From Paenibacillus tuaregi (lineage in GTDB: Bacteria; Bacillota; Bacilli; Paenibacillales; Paenibacillaceae), in assembly GCF_900086655.1 (NCBI RefSeq), contig NZ_LT575476.1, positions 2,453,869-2,517,868 of the forward strand: a stretch of 64,000 bases of DNA. Reading direction: 5' to 3'. The translations under genes were made by a program, and so were the position numbers. The notes beneath the pieces were generated by a model that saw nothing but the letters and a program-made list of their open reading frames with translations, was not told where the DNA came from and made no database searches. Positions 55,934-64,000 of this stretch are shown in pieces; position 1 is the first letter of the stretch, and the number at the start of each line of letters is the position of its first letter.

Positions 55934-57205
55934 ATGACTAATCCAAATCCTTCGTCTAAAATGCACCGCTCTGCTATACAAGTAAAAGAAGCGCAGGCAT
56001 TAATTCAAGCGCATGTTAGGCAAGGAGATACCGAGATCATTGATTTAGCTGATGCCCGGGGCAGGTTTCTGGCACAGGAGGTTACCGCGCCACATCCATA
56101 TCCACATTTCCGGCGTTCAGGAATGGATGGTTTTGCAATCATTAGCAGTGATACCTTGGGAACAAGCACAGAAAATCCCATCCTGCTGGAGGTGGTGGAT
56201 GAGATTCCAGCTGGCTCGCTGCCTTCCGTTGCTATAGTGCCGGGCACCGCTTCCAGAATCATGACGGGGGCTAAGGTTCCTGACCAGGCCGATGCGGTTG
56301 TAATGCTTGAAATGACCGAAGCTATGGAGAACCAGGGACGGACGCTTATCCAACTGAAGCGGGAGATAGAACCCGGGAAGAACATCACTCCTGTCGGATT
56401 TGAGCTCTCTGAAGGCGATGTGATTATGAAAAAGGGAAGGGTCATTTCCGCCGGGGAAGTTTCAGTGCTGGCTACCTTCGGAATTCATCAGGTTCAGGTA
56501 TATAAACGCCCCAGGGTCGCTTTGTTCTCTACAGGCTCTGAGCTGCTGGGCATTGAGGAGCCCATTCAAGACGGGAAAATCCGCAACAGCAATACGTATA
56601 TGCTGGCCTGCCAGATCCGCGATGCCGGGGGAGAACCGGTTATCCTTGATGCGATACCCGATGATCTGCAAATTGCGAAACAGCGTGTGGAGGAAGCGTT
56701 CCAGTACTATGATATCGTGGTAACCACCGGGGGCGTATCCGTTGGGGACTTCGATATTATGGCTGATCTGGTGCGTGACGACGATGTGACGATGCTGTTT
56801 AATAAAGTGACGATGCGCCCCGGGAGTGTAACAACAGCAGCAGTCAAGGACGGCAAAATGCTGTTTGCCCTGTCCGGAAATCCGGGAGCGTGCTTTGTGG
56901 GCTGTGAGTTGTTTGTACGCCCGGCCATTGGCATGATGCAGGGCAACACGCAGCCCTATTTGACGGAAATAACTGCTGTTCTGGGACAACGGTACAATAA
57001 AATTAATAATTTTACGCGATTTGTGAGGGGTAGTCTGCAGGTTGAGGACGGGCAGTTAATCGCCCACCCGGCAAGTCTGGATGAATCCGGTGTGATGATC
57101 ACGATCAAAGATTCAGATTGTTTGATTATTGTACCACCTGCTTCAGAAGCGCTTGAGGCAGGAACCAAAGTGAAGGTGCTCCGATTAGCGGGGAGTTCAA
57201 TATGA
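55934..57205 (+). CDS. moeA: Molybdopterin molybdotransferase MoeA
   Basis: Inserts molybdate into adenylated molybdopterin. 423 residues: HPYPHFRRSGMDGFAI at the N-terminus, VVTTGGVSVGDFDI in the MPT-binding domain, and a C-terminal beta domain (ARPxSLDESGV pattern as HPASLDESGV). RBS AAGGGGGCT. Overlaps mobB by four bases. A 12-base palindrome ATTGTCGACAAT at 55907-55918 lies just before it. Confidence 0.92.
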   Translation: MTNPNPSSKMHRSAIQVKEAQALIQAHVRQGDTEIIDLADARGRFLAQEVTAPHPYPHFRRSGMDGFAIISSDTLGTSTENPILLEVVDEIPAGSLPSVAIVPGTASRIMTGAKVPDQADAVVMLEMTEAMENQGRTLIQLKREIEPGKNITPVGFELSEGDVIMKKGRVISAGEVSVLATFGIHQVQVYKRPRVALFSTGSELLGIEEPIQDGKIRNSNTYMLACQIRDAGGEPVILDAIPDDLQIAKQRVEEAFQYYDIVVTTGGVSVGDFDIMADLVRDDDVTMLFNKVTMRPGSVTTAAVKDGKMLFALSGNPGACFVGCELFVRPAIGMMQGNTQPYLTEITAVLGQRYNKINNFTRFVRGSLQVEDGQLIAHPASLDESGVMITIKDSDCLIIVPPASEALEAGTKVKVLRLAGSSI

Positions 57206-57720
57206 GCAGGCCGGGCGCGCCAGTCTTCCAGATCGTAGGTTACAAAAATACCGGGAAGACCCATCTTGTGTCCAGGCTGGTGTCCCAATTTACGGCTGAA
57301 GGTCTTCGGGTGGCGGTGATTAAGCACGACTATCATGGATTTGAAATTGATAGGGAAGGGACCGATACCTATCAGATTAGCAAGTCCGGAGCCGCCGCCG
57401 TGGCGATAACTTCACAGAACCGCACCGCGGTGGTGGAAGAACATGAACGCTCTTTGGGAGAGTTGATTGACAACTTTAATAAATACGATCTAATCTTGGT
57501 CGAAGGGTTTAAGTTTGAAAACTATCCTAAGCTTGTGCTTATTCGAAGGGAAGAAGATACGGAGCTCTTGCGCAAGCTGGCAGGCACCCGCGGGACAGCC
57601 GTCTGGCCATCTTTTACTGCCGGGGACTCACCCTTAAATTTGGAGTCATCATTAAGAAGGTTTGACATCGGAGATACGGCTGAAATTGCTGCTTTTATCC
57701 GAATGGAATGTGGGTTGTGA
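57202..57720 (+). CDS. mobB: Molybdopterin-guanine dinucleotide biosynthesis adaptor MobB
   Basis: 172 residues, P-loop GTPase-like: Walker A GYKNTGKTHLV, IKHDYHGFEID, and the VEGFKFENYPKL switch typical of MobB. It helps GMP attachment to molybdopterin. ATGA overlap with moeA. mobA is not in the window. Confidence 0.92.
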   Translation: MSRPGAPVFQIVGYKNTGKTHLVSRLVSQFTAEGLRVAVIKHDYHGFEIDREGTDTYQISKSGAAAVAITSQNRTAVVEEHERSLGELIDNFNKYDLILVEGFKFENYPKLVLIRREEDTELLRKLAGTRGTAVWPSFTAGDSPLNLESSLRRFDIGDTAEIAAFIRMECGL

Positions 57721-57729
57721 GAATGGAAG

Positions 57730-57772
57730 GACGCCCAGATGAGGCAGGGTGCCTAGTCATCAGAGCGTCTTT
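57730..57772. terminator. Hairpin between convergent mobB and xerS
   Basis: Nested stems GACGC/GCGTC, GATGA/TCATC and GGCA/TGCC; the xerS stop codon lies in the loop side. T-runs are weak on both strands, so efficiency is uncertain. Confidence 0.5.
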
Positions 57773-58862
57773 CAATCGCATCGGACATCGTTTTGTCGGT
57801 GAGATGTGTATATACTTCTGTGGTTTCTGTTGAGGCGTGTCCAAGCTGTTCCTTTGTTTTATAAATATCATTTTGTAAGTAGTAGTCTGTTGCAAAGGAA
57901 TGACGGAGCTTGTGCACAGTCAGATATGGCTTGCCAAACCGGCTGGCATACTTGATGATCATGGCTTGAATGGCCCGTTTCGTCATTCGCTTGCCCTCTT
58001 GTTGACCGTTGGGAAGGGCAACGAACAAGGCCTTCTCCTTCTTGGGAGTTCGATACCTGGTGCTGCGGATCGCCAAATAGGCATGCAGCTCATCCTTGCT
58101 CTGTTCCCGGAAATAGACAGGGGTCTTGAAAGTTTCGTCATTATTTCCCTTGCGGTATACATACAAAAGCTTGTTGGAGAGATCGATATCATCCATATTC
58201 AGATTGACAACTTCGGATACCCGCAGGCCTGAATTAAGGATCAGGCTGGCAATACAAGCATCCCGTTCCTTGTTCAGCTCATAGCTGTACAAGGCCTGTT
58301 TGTTATTCTCGATGTCCCGGCCATATCCCTCAAGGATATATCCGATGAATTCCAGCAGTTCATCTTCTTCCAGAATTTTTCCTTTAAGCTTGGCGGCTGT
58401 GTCTTTCGGCTTGTGGATGCGCTTGATTTCGACCTTGGCCATGATGTTGCGTTTAAGCAGAGGATAGAACTCCTCGTCCTCAGCAATTTGGCTTAAATAA
58501 TGAAATAGGGAACGCAGCGAGGACATTTTGCGGGATACGGTAACTCTGGAGTTATGACCTTCCAGTCTGGTGGTTAAGTGAAGACGGTATCCAACAATAT
58601 TATCCATTCGGAGCACCTCAAGTTCCTGAAGGGTCACCATGGAATTCGATTCAGCGGCTGACAACCCCTCAGCCCGCAGCCAACCGAAGAATTGCTCATA
58701 ATCCCGGATATACTCAAGCAGCGTGGATGGAGACAGGTCCGGCAGTTTATAATCAATGAACTGCTGTACGAACCATGGCATATGGATGACTTTCTCATCC
58801 AATTTTTTACGATCGGAAATTTTTTGTAAGTTCATAGACAGCTCCTTTTTAACACGGTTCAC
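57753..58862 (-). CDS. Tyrosine recombinase, XerS-like
   Basis: 369 residues: N-terminal SAM-like core-binding domain (about 28-145, MPWFVQQFIDYKL...LLEYIRDYEQFFGWL) and a catalytic domain with Arg in NSGLRVSEVVNL, HKLRHSFATDYY (H-x-x-R), the His in LGHAST and the Tyr in TEVYTHL. The long form and N-terminus match the XerS branch, which in some Firmicutes resolves chromosome dimers alone. No integrase signature (attL/attR) or phage genes are near. Confidence 0.82.
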   Translation of the reverse strand: MNRVKKELSMNLQKISDRKKLDEKVIHMPWFVQQFIDYKLPDLSPSTLLEYIRDYEQFFGWLRAEGLSAAESNSMVTLQELEVLRMDNIVGYRLHLTTRLEGHNSRVTVSRKMSSLRSLFHYLSQIAEDEEFYPLLKRNIMAKVEIKRIHKPKDTAAKLKGKILEEDELLEFIGYILEGYGRDIENNKQALYSYELNKERDACIASLILNSGLRVSEVVNLNMDDIDLSNKLLYVYRKGNNDETFKTPVYFREQSKDELHAYLAIRSTRYRTPKKEKALFVALPNGQQEGKRMTKRAIQAMIIKYASRFGKPYLTVHKLRHSFATDYYLQNDIYKTKEQLGHASTETTEVYTHLTDKTMSDAIERRSDD

Positions 58863-58922
58863 AGGTCCAAATACTATTTTTATTCTAACATATTTATATT
58901 GTTAACCTAAGGGGGATGACAA

Positions 58923-59411
58923 GTGCGGATTGAATTGGTCCAGGTGGGAGCGGACAAGAAGGAAATACTCCGAAATTTGATGCAGTTCTATATATATGAT
59001 TTCAGCACTTATTTGGATTTGGAAGTGGATGGAGCTACGGGTTCGTACCCACCCTATCCGGACCTGGATAAGTGGTGGGACGCAAGCTCTAGGCACGTAC
59101 CATATCTGCTCAAGTCAGGTGGGTGCATCGCCGGTTTTGCTTCTGTAGAGCTTCTGGAAGGCAGGAGAAATGCGGATTATTATATGACGGAGTTCTTTGT
59201 CCTTAGAAAATACCGCAGGCTCGGCATTGGCAGCGATGCAGCCGTACAATTGTTCGATAAATACCAGGGGACTTGGCTGGTCTCCCAAATTAGCACGAAC
59301 CTTCCTGCGCAGATGTTTTGGCGTAAAATTATTAAGAAATATACCGCTGGAAATTATGAAGAGGACAGCCATTTCGAAAATCGGCAAATTACCCAGCGAT
59401 TCTCTTCGTGA
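58923..59411 (+). CDS. GNAT family N-acetyltransferase
   Basis: 162 residues, one GNAT domain with the acetyl-CoA motif FFVLRKYRRLGIGSDAAVQLF. GTG start after TAAGGGGGAT. Substrate unknown. Divergent from xerS. Confidence 0.82.
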   Translation: MRIELVQVGADKKEILRNLMQFYIYDFSTYLDLEVDGATGSYPPYPDLDKWWDASSRHVPYLLKSGGCIAGFASVELLEGRRNADYYMTEFFVLRKYRRLGIGSDAAVQLFDKYQGTWLVSQISTNLPAQMFWRKIIKKYTAGNYEEDSHFENRQITQRFSS

Positions 59412-59459
59412 GAGGTGCTGCAAGGTATCCAGCCCTTTGTTTCTACATACCTGCATCAG

Positions 59460-59487
59460 CCCAATCTATCTGAGGATTGGGTTTTTG
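59460..59487 (+). terminator. Terminator after the GNAT gene
   Basis: CCCAATC (59460-59466) pairs with GATTGGG (59475-59481), then TTTTT. Confidence 0.78.
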
Positions 59488-59500
59488 ATTGGAAAAATAC

Positions 59501-59523
59501 ATCATATGAAAAATTCACAATAG
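59501..59523. repeat. Direct repeat copy 1 (palindromic core)
   Basis: ATCATATGAAAAATTCACAATAG differs in two transitions from the copy at 59830-59852 (split here: core ATATGAAAAATTCA is identical). The core TGAA-AAA-TTCA is an inverted repeat. Confidence 0.65.
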
Positions 59524-59829
59524 CAAGATATGCGAGAGGAAAGAGATTAATGTATCTACAGGAGGAATAGACCAGCATAGCATTCGCAACATATCCTGAT
59601 AGAGAAGCAGCGGAAAAAAGTAGGGGGACAGTGAAGGGGGAGCTTTACTCTACAGGGAAGTGGCAGGCTTAAGAAGAATAAAGTGATTTTCTCCAATAAC
59701 AAGAAGCACGGGAATGGCAGAAGCATTTCATTAATACGAGCTAAATTGCCCTAGACTATAATTTAGTACTGAACCTATGAGGCAGGGGAAGCCGCGCAGC
59801 AACAATAGAGAAAAATGTAAGAAAAAATC
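59524..59829. other. Non-coding segment between the two repeats
   Basis: About 306 bases, purine-rich on the plus strand, without a convincing ORF, promoter or known RNA. It contains an isolated AGGAGG (59559) followed closely by a stop. Confidence 0.3.
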
Positions 59830-59852
59830 ATTATATGAAAAATTCATAATAG
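59830..59852. repeat. Direct repeat copy 2 (palindromic core)
   Basis: Second copy; here TATGAA-AAA-TTCATA is a perfect inverted repeat. Confidence 0.65.
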
Positions 59853-60130
59853 ATAACCCATATCCATATCTAGCTACTTATAATTTTATGCTCCCCAACC
59901 ACGTATTTAGTGTTCGAACAAACAGAACAAGTTAGCAGCAACCGTATCCAATATATGGTATATAAATAAGGTGACGCCATTTCTCTTTTAGACAAGCATG
60001 CCATCGATGGTCATGTAACGATTACCAGCAATTGCGTTTATGATAGTATAGAGATAATTGTTCAGTTCACTCAGAACAGATAGGAGCCGTGCTTCTGTGG
60101 GGCACGGTTACGGGTAGGAGGGGAAAGATA
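59853..60130. other. Leader region of the Bce-type module
   Basis: AT-rich, with a CCGTGC/GCACGG hairpin at about 60088-60107 just before the RBS of the regulator gene. A TATAG stretch near 60055 may be a -10 element but no good -35 was found. Confidence 0.35.
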
Positions 60131-60841
60131 ATGTACCGCATCTGGATTGTGGAGGACGATCCGAAGCTGGCTTCGCTGCTGCGGGTTTGTTTGGAGAAGT
60201 ATGGGTTGGCAGCGCGGTGTGCGGATGATTTTGAAGATATAATGTCACATTTCCAGCAATACGAGCCCCATCTTGTGCTGCTGGATGTCAATTTGCCGAG
60301 TTATGACGGGTATTACTGGTGTCGGCAGATTCGTAAAGTGTCCACCTGTCCGATCATCTTCATCAGCGCCCGCACGAGTGACATGGATCAGGTCATGGCG
60401 CTTGAATACGGTGCTGACGATTATATGACCAAGCCGTTTCACCAAGAGCTGGTCATTGCCAAGGTGCGCAGCCAGCTGCGGCGGGTGGACGGCGAATATG
60501 CGGGGGAAGTACGGGAAAAGAAGATCGAGCAAGGCGGTCTCGCGCTTTATCCTGAACGGCTTGAACTGAAGTGGCAGGAAACGACCGTGACCTTGACGCG
60601 CAAGGAGGCGGATCTGCTGGACTTGCTGCTGCAGCGCTATCCGCTGGTAGTCACCCGTGAAGTGCTCCTGGAGAAGTTGTGGGACGACCAGCAGTTCGTA
60701 GATGAGAACACGCTGAATGTGAACATCGCCCGCGCTCGCAAGAAGCTTCAGGAGCTGGAGGTTACGGGCAGCATTGAGACCGTGCGAGGGTCCGGCTACA
60801 AGCTGGTGCTGGAGCCGTATGAACTGGGTGAGCCCGGATGA
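60131..60841 (+). CDS. BceR-type response regulator
   Basis: 236 residues: receiver with EDD pair, phosphoacceptor in VLLDVNLPSYDGY, Ser/Thr in IFISART and Lys in MTKPFH, then a winged helix (about 130-228, ending RGSGYKL). The short linker and LPSYDGYYWCR block are typical of the BceR/PsdR branch. The ATG at 60131 follows GTAGGAGGGG. ATGA overlap with the kinase. It should bind the site at 61825. Confidence 0.92.
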   Translation: MYRIWIVEDDPKLASLLRVCLEKYGLAARCADDFEDIMSHFQQYEPHLVLLDVNLPSYDGYYWCRQIRKVSTCPIIFISARTSDMDQVMALEYGADDYMTKPFHQELVIAKVRSQLRRVDGEYAGEVREKKIEQGGLALYPERLELKWQETTVTLTRKEADLLDLLLQRYPLVVTREVLLEKLWDDQQFVDENTLNVNIARARKKLQELEVTGSIETVRGSGYKLVLEPYELGEPG

Positions 60842-61839
60842 AGCTGATGATTCGCGAGCACTGGCCTTTGCTTGTCATGCATATTGTTCAGCTGACGTTG
60901 ATTGTGGCGGTCTACTGGCTGGACGGATATCGAAATGTATATACCGCACTCTATTCGGTATTTCTCGGCATGGTCACTTTGATAGTGTATGTCTGTTGGC
61001 GGTATACCAGCCACCGGGAGATGTACAATCGGCTTGAGGAGCCGCTAACCGTACTGGACGAGTCGGCGGCCGGTTCTGGTGGCGGCGCCCCAATCGCTAA
61101 GGCGGTCAGACAATTACTTCAGGCGCAGTATGCGCTGTGTATGGCCCGGATCATGGAGATGGAGCGCCGGCGGCGCCAGCATGCGACTTTCATTACCCAA
61201 TGGGTTCATCAAATGAAAACGCCGCTTTCGGTCATCCACCTGCTGACCGAGAACGAGAGTGATCAGCGGCTGTCCGACATCCGCGACGAAGCAGACCGGA
61301 TTGGGCGGGGGCTTGAAACCGTGCTGCATGCAGCACGGTTGGAGACGTTCGAGGAGGACTTCCAGGCTGATCTTGTGCCGCTCAAGCGTGTCGTGCAAAA
61401 AACGGTTAACGAGCACAAGCGGATGTTCATTGTCAATAACTTATACCCTCAAGTTGAGGTGGATGACGAGCTGACGGTGCCGACCGACGAGAAGTGGATC
61501 GGATTCGTGCTGGCTCAATTGCTGTCGAACGCGATTAAATATTCGGCGGGCCGCGGCCGCACCGTTGCGGTTCGAGCTTGGCGCCAAGGCCCGGAAACCG
61601 TGCTAGAGGTGGCCGACGAAGGCATCGGCATAACAACGGCCGATTTAAAGCGGGTGACCCGGGCGTTCTACACCGGCGAGAATGGCCGTAAGTACCGGGA
61701 GTCAACGGGAATGGGACTGTATTTGGCGCAAGAGGTATGCAGCCGACTTGGCCACTCGCTTCAGATTGAGTCGACCGTTGATGTCGGCACCCGGGTCCGG
61801 GTTCACTTCCGGACCGTGCCTAACCTTACATCGATGTAA
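60838..61839 (+). CDS. BceS-type intramembrane-sensing histidine kinase
   Basis: 333 residues: two close transmembrane segments (about 11-27 and 36-54) with almost no extracellular loop, then a dimerisation domain with the His in FITQWVHQMKTPLSVIH, and HATPase motifs (LLSNAIKYS, ADEGIGI, STGMGLYLAQ). Such kinases do not sense ligands themselves but through the BceAB transporter. Stop codon lies inside the BceR-type palindrome. Confidence 0.93.
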   Translation: MKLMIREHWPLLVMHIVQLTLIVAVYWLDGYRNVYTALYSVFLGMVTLIVYVCWRYTSHREMYNRLEEPLTVLDESAAGSGGGAPIAKAVRQLLQAQYALCMARIMEMERRRRQHATFITQWVHQMKTPLSVIHLLTENESDQRLSDIRDEADRIGRGLETVLHAARLETFEEDFQADLVPLKRVVQKTVNEHKRMFIVNNLYPQVEVDDELTVPTDEKWIGFVLAQLLSNAIKYSAGRGRTVAVRAWRQGPETVLEVADEGIGITTADLKRVTRAFYTGENGRKYRESTGMGLYLAQEVCSRLGHSLQIESTVDVGTRVRVHFRTVPNLTSM

Positions 61840-61840
61840 G
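61825..61840. promoter_or_regulatory. BceR-type operator upstream of the ABC genes
   Basis: CTTACATCGATGTAAG, a perfect 16-base palindrome, contains TTACA-N4-TGTAA, the pattern known for BceR-like regulators (TnACA-N4-TGTAA). It lies about 45 bases upstream of the -10 at 61884. Confidence 0.75.
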
Positions 61841-61860
61841 CTGAATGAAAGCTTCGCCGA

Positions 61861-61889
61861 TTGGTTCGCCCGGCGGGCCTCCGTATACT
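61861..61889 (+). promoter_or_regulatory. Predicted promoter of the Bce-type ABC genes
   Basis: TTGGTT (61861-61866), 17-base spacer, TATACT (61884-61889). Located between the operator and the ATPase gene, fitting regulated expression of the transporter apart from the two-component genes. Confidence 0.6.
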
Positions 61890-61937
61890 TAAGATGAGGA
61901 ACAAGAATTCATTAGTTGCATAAAAAGGAGAGAGAAT

Positions 61938-62708
61938 ATGGAACTTCTGAGAACGACTCATCTGGGTAAAATCTACGGCGGCCAGGTCACACAGCAGGCG
62001 CTAGGCGATATATCATTCAGCGTCGAGAAAGGCGAATTCGTTGGCATCATGGGACCATCGGGCAGCGGCAAAACAACGCTTTTGCAGCTAATTGCCACGA
62101 TTGACAAGCCGACTTCCGGCGAAGTGCTCATCGACGGGCAGAATCCGCATCTCCTGAGCCATAACGAGCTTGCCCAGTTTCGCCGGCAGCAGCTCGGCTT
62201 TATTTTCCAAGACTTCAATCTGCTGAGCACACTGACGATTCTGGAAAATATCGTGCTGCCGTTGACGCTGGAAGGCGCGAAGGTGTCTACAATGGTGGAA
62301 AAGGCGCACGCGATCGCAGACAAGCTAGGGATCACCGCCATTCTGGAAAAGCGGCCTTATGAAGTGTCCGGCGGGCAGGCCCAGCGGACGGCGATCGCCC
62401 GGGCGATCATTCATGAGCCAAAGTTGCTCCTGGCTGACGAACCAACGGGCAATCTCGATTCCAAGTCGTCCTTGGATGTCATGGAGACGTTAACGGCAAT
62501 CAACCAGGCGGACGGCACGACGCTGCTGCTTGTCACACACGATGCGGTGGCAGCCAGCTACTGCCACCGTGTGCTGTTCATCAAGGATGGTGAACTGTAT
62601 AACGAGATTCATCGCGGAGACAGCCGGCAGGCGTTTTTCCAGAAAATCATCGATATGCTGTCGCTGCTTGGAGGGAATGCGCATGACCTTTCGACAATTC
62701 GCGTTTAA
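61938..62708 (+). CDS. BceA-type ABC transporter ATPase
   Basis: 256 residues: Walker A GPSGSGKTTL, Q-loop FIFQDFNLL, signature VSGGQAQR, Walker B LLLADEPTGNLD, H-loop VTHD, all intact; MacB/LolD-like short form. AAAGGAGAGAG precedes the ATG. Works with the FtsX-like permease at 62677 in resistance to cell-wall-targeting peptides and in signalling to the kinase. Confidence 0.93.
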   Translation: MELLRTTHLGKIYGGQVTQQALGDISFSVEKGEFVGIMGPSGSGKTTLLQLIATIDKPTSGEVLIDGQNPHLLSHNELAQFRRQQLGFIFQDFNLLSTLTILENIVLPLTLEGAKVSTMVEKAHAIADKLGITAILEKRPYEVSGGQAQRTAIARAIIHEPKLLLADEPTGNLDSKSSLDVMETLTAINQADGTTLLLVTHDAVAASYCHRVLFIKDGELYNEIHRGDSRQAFFQKIIDMLSLLGGNAHDLSTIRV

Positions 62709-64000
62709 CAACGTCATGCGGAATAAGCGCCTGTATATGGCGTATTTTCTTAGCAGTGCGTTCGCGGTAATGGTGTTTTTCGTCTACGGCGTCTTCGCCT
62801 TTCATCCGGGGCTGGCGCCGGCAGAGATCGGCGGTTCGGCGACGATCGCACTGCAAATCGCCCAGGGGCTCATTTACGTGTTTTCCTTCTTTTTCGTCCT
62901 GTATTCCATGAGCGCCTTTATCAAGTCGCGCAGCAAGGAGTTCGGGCTGTTGACCATGTTCGGCATCACTAATATGCAGCTGCGGAGGCTCGTCTTTATT
63001 GAGAATATGGTGATCGGCTTAGGCGCCACGTTGGCCGGCATCGCGTCAGGACTTGTACTGGTCAAGCTGCTGCTGCTGGCGGCGGAGTCGCTAATCGGGA
63101 TCGACGAGAAACTGCCCTTCTACATGCCGTATCAGGCGCTCGCTCTGACCTTCGCTGCGTTTATGCTGCTTTTTCTGTTCATCTCGCTATTTACCGTGCT
63201 GTTCTTTCGCGGCAACAAGCTGATTGATCTGCTTAAAGGGTCCAGCAAGCCTCGTCCTGAGCCGCATGCTTCGATCTGGCTGTCGCTCGCGGCGCTTGTG
63301 TTGATCGGCATTGGATATGGCGTGTCGCTGGCCGTTGAACGCCTAGCAGTGGTGTATGCGCTGCTGCCGGTAACGGTGATGGTCGTCATTGGCACGTACT
63401 TCTTGTTCACCCAATTGAGCGTGTACACGATTCGCGCCCTAAAGCGCAACCGGGAGCTGTTCTGGCGACGCACAAACCTGCTGTTCTTCTCTGATCTAGC
63501 CTATCGGATGAAGGACAATGCGCGCACTTTTTTTCTCGTGACGGTGCTGTCTACTGTCGCATTCTCGGCGATCGGTGCCCTTGTCGGGTTCAAGACGGTT
63601 CTTATGAAGTCAATCGAAAAACCGTTCGCTTTCGAGTACTCCTCATATAAGGGCAACTCACCCGAACGGTCCGCTGCAGCGGTAGACTTGATCGAACGGG
63701 AGCTCCGCGCGGAAGGGATTGGCTTTACCAAGCTGAAGGCCGAGCTTCGCTCCTATAAGCTGACCAGCGGCAACGGAGCAGTGATGATCGTAAGTGAGTC
63801 GGAATATAACAGCTTGGTTAAGGCTGCCGGGAGCAAGCCACTACAGCTGGGGGTGAATGAGGCGGCGGTAATCCAGTTTAGCAAGGAGAAAGACGAGAAG
63901 GGTGAGTCGACCATCGAGCGGGAGCTAGCCGTAGAGGGCGGTGGGGAACCGCTGCAGATCACGCAGAGTGCCGCGTTCTTCATTCCAGGCTACAGCAAAT
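62677..64000 (+). CDS. BceB-type FtsX-family permease (3' end outside window)
   Basis: At least 441 codons, open to the right edge. Starts MRMTFRQFAFNNVMRNKR at the ATG 62677 (ATG 62683 also possible) with GAGG just upstream, overlapping the ATPase gene by 32 bases. Hydrophobic segments near residues 17-40, 60-80, 105-130, 150-180, 205-225, 230-255 and 285-310; after about residue 310 a large polar domain begins, the extracellular peptide-binding domain of BceB proteins. Full length in the family is near 650 residues, so about 200 residues lie beyond the window. Confidence 0.88.
   Translation, partial: MRMTFRQFAFNNVMRNKRLYMAYFLSSAFAVMVFFVYGVFAFHPGLAPAEIGGSATIALQIAQGLIYVFSFFFVLYSMSAFIKSRSKEFGLLTMFGITNMQLRRLVFIENMVIGLGATLAGIASGLVLVKLLLLAAESLIGIDEKLPFYMPYQALALTFAAFMLLFLFISLFTVLFFRGNKLIDLLKGSSKPRPEPHASIWLSLAALVLIGIGYGVSLAVERLAVVYALLPVTVMVVIGTYFLFTQLSVYTIRALKRNRELFWRRTNLLFFSDLAYRMKDNARTFFLVTVLSTVAFSAIGALVGFKTVLMKSIEKPFAFEYSSYKGNSPERSAAAVDLIERELRAEGIGFTKLKAELRSYKLTSGNGAVMIVSESEYNSLVKAAGSKPLQLGVNEAAVIQFSKEKDEKGESTIERELAVEGGGEPLQITQSAAFFIPGYSK

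Noticed and set aside
57753..58862. XerS-like recombinase as an integrase of a mobile element
   Set aside because: No cargo, excisionase or att-like duplications nearby; neighbours are moeA/mobB and a GNAT gene, and the sequence fits the chromosomal XerS branch.
58860..58915. Possible dif-like recombination site upstream of xerS
   Set aside because: TAACA...TGTTA arms are only 5 bp, the region is simply AT-rich, and on the minus strand it reads as a promoter (TTAACA, 17 bases, TAAAAA). I could not match it to a known dif sequence.
1..64000. CRISPR arrays, tRNA or rRNA genes, complete insertion sequences, prophage
   Set aside because: No regularly spaced repeats, no recognisable RNA gene sequence, no intact transposase and no phage structural genes were found.

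Overview
The window looks like a chromosomal segment of a Gram-positive, low-to-mid GC Bacillales bacterium, most probably Paenibacillus. The evidence is the strong AGGAGG-type ribosome binding sites with frequent GTG and TTG starts, sigma-A promoters, Bacillus-type TPP and ydaO (c-di-AMP) riboswitches, a Bce-type two-component/ABC module, a SigW-like promoter upstream of pspA, a XerS-like recombinase, and two-domain or secreted proteins typical of that genus. No rRNA, tRNA or CRISPR array was seen. The species cannot be told from the sequence.

Layout. 1-5.9 kb: a tightly packed locus for a Tad/type II-like secretion or pilus machine (CpaF-type ATPase, an unusually long fused TadB/TadC-like membrane protein, a pilin-like protein and three small single-pass proteins). 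6-7.4 kb: a secreted chitin-active LPMO on the minus strand. 8-9.5 kb: an ABC-F ATPase. 9.6-15.3 kb: a TPP riboswitch and the thiamine operon tenI-thiO-thiS-thiG-thiF-thiD-thiE, with thiN (thiamine pyrophosphokinase) nearby at 17 kb. 15.4-19.3 kb: an atypical response regulator without the phosphoacceptor Asp, an NlpC/P60 hydrolase, thiN, a TRIC-type channel and an esterase. 19.4-24.5 kb: the pyruvate dehydrogenase operon pdhABCD behind a strong promoter. 24.6-30.2 kb: thyA, folA, a structured intergenic element, a stand-alone gltD, and topB. 30.2-37.4 kb: a HAD hydrolase, an ArsR-like regulator, then an operon of a PhnC-like ATPase without permease, a repeat-bearing lipoprotein and a two-component system, followed by a double GNAT protein. 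37.6-42.5 kb: glycogen synthesis, with glgC divergent from glgB-glgA. 42.6-44.8 kb: a polar amino-acid ABC importer with a fused binding protein/permease.

44.9-49.5 kb looks like an acquired patch: a decayed Tn3-family transposase end, tetR with a palindromic operator, a frameshifted FAD monooxygenase, and a BcrA-type ABC exporter. 49.7-51.4 kb: a c-di-AMP riboswitch driving a LysM-3D wall hydrolase, and a polysaccharide deacetylase. 51.5-53.6 kb: pyrK-pyrD plus a small LpdD-like protein. 53.7-55.7 kb: pspA, a DUF4178 protein and a DUF4247 lipoprotein. 55.9-57.7 kb: moeA-mobB for molybdenum cofactor. 57.7-59.4 kb: xerS and a GNAT protein. A 0.7 kb gap with a duplicated palindrome comes next. 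The window ends in a Bce-type regulator-kinase-ATPase-permease set for antimicrobial-peptide sensing and resistance, with a recognisable BceR-type operator; the permease runs off the edge.

The window therefore mixes conserved housekeeping pathways (thiamine, PDH, thymidylate/folate, pyrimidine, glycogen, molybdopterin) with envelope-stress and surface functions. The least explained parts are the Tad-like locus, the degenerate regulator at 15.4 kb, the ATPase/lipoprotein/two-component operon at 32-36 kb, and the structured gap at 26.05 kb.
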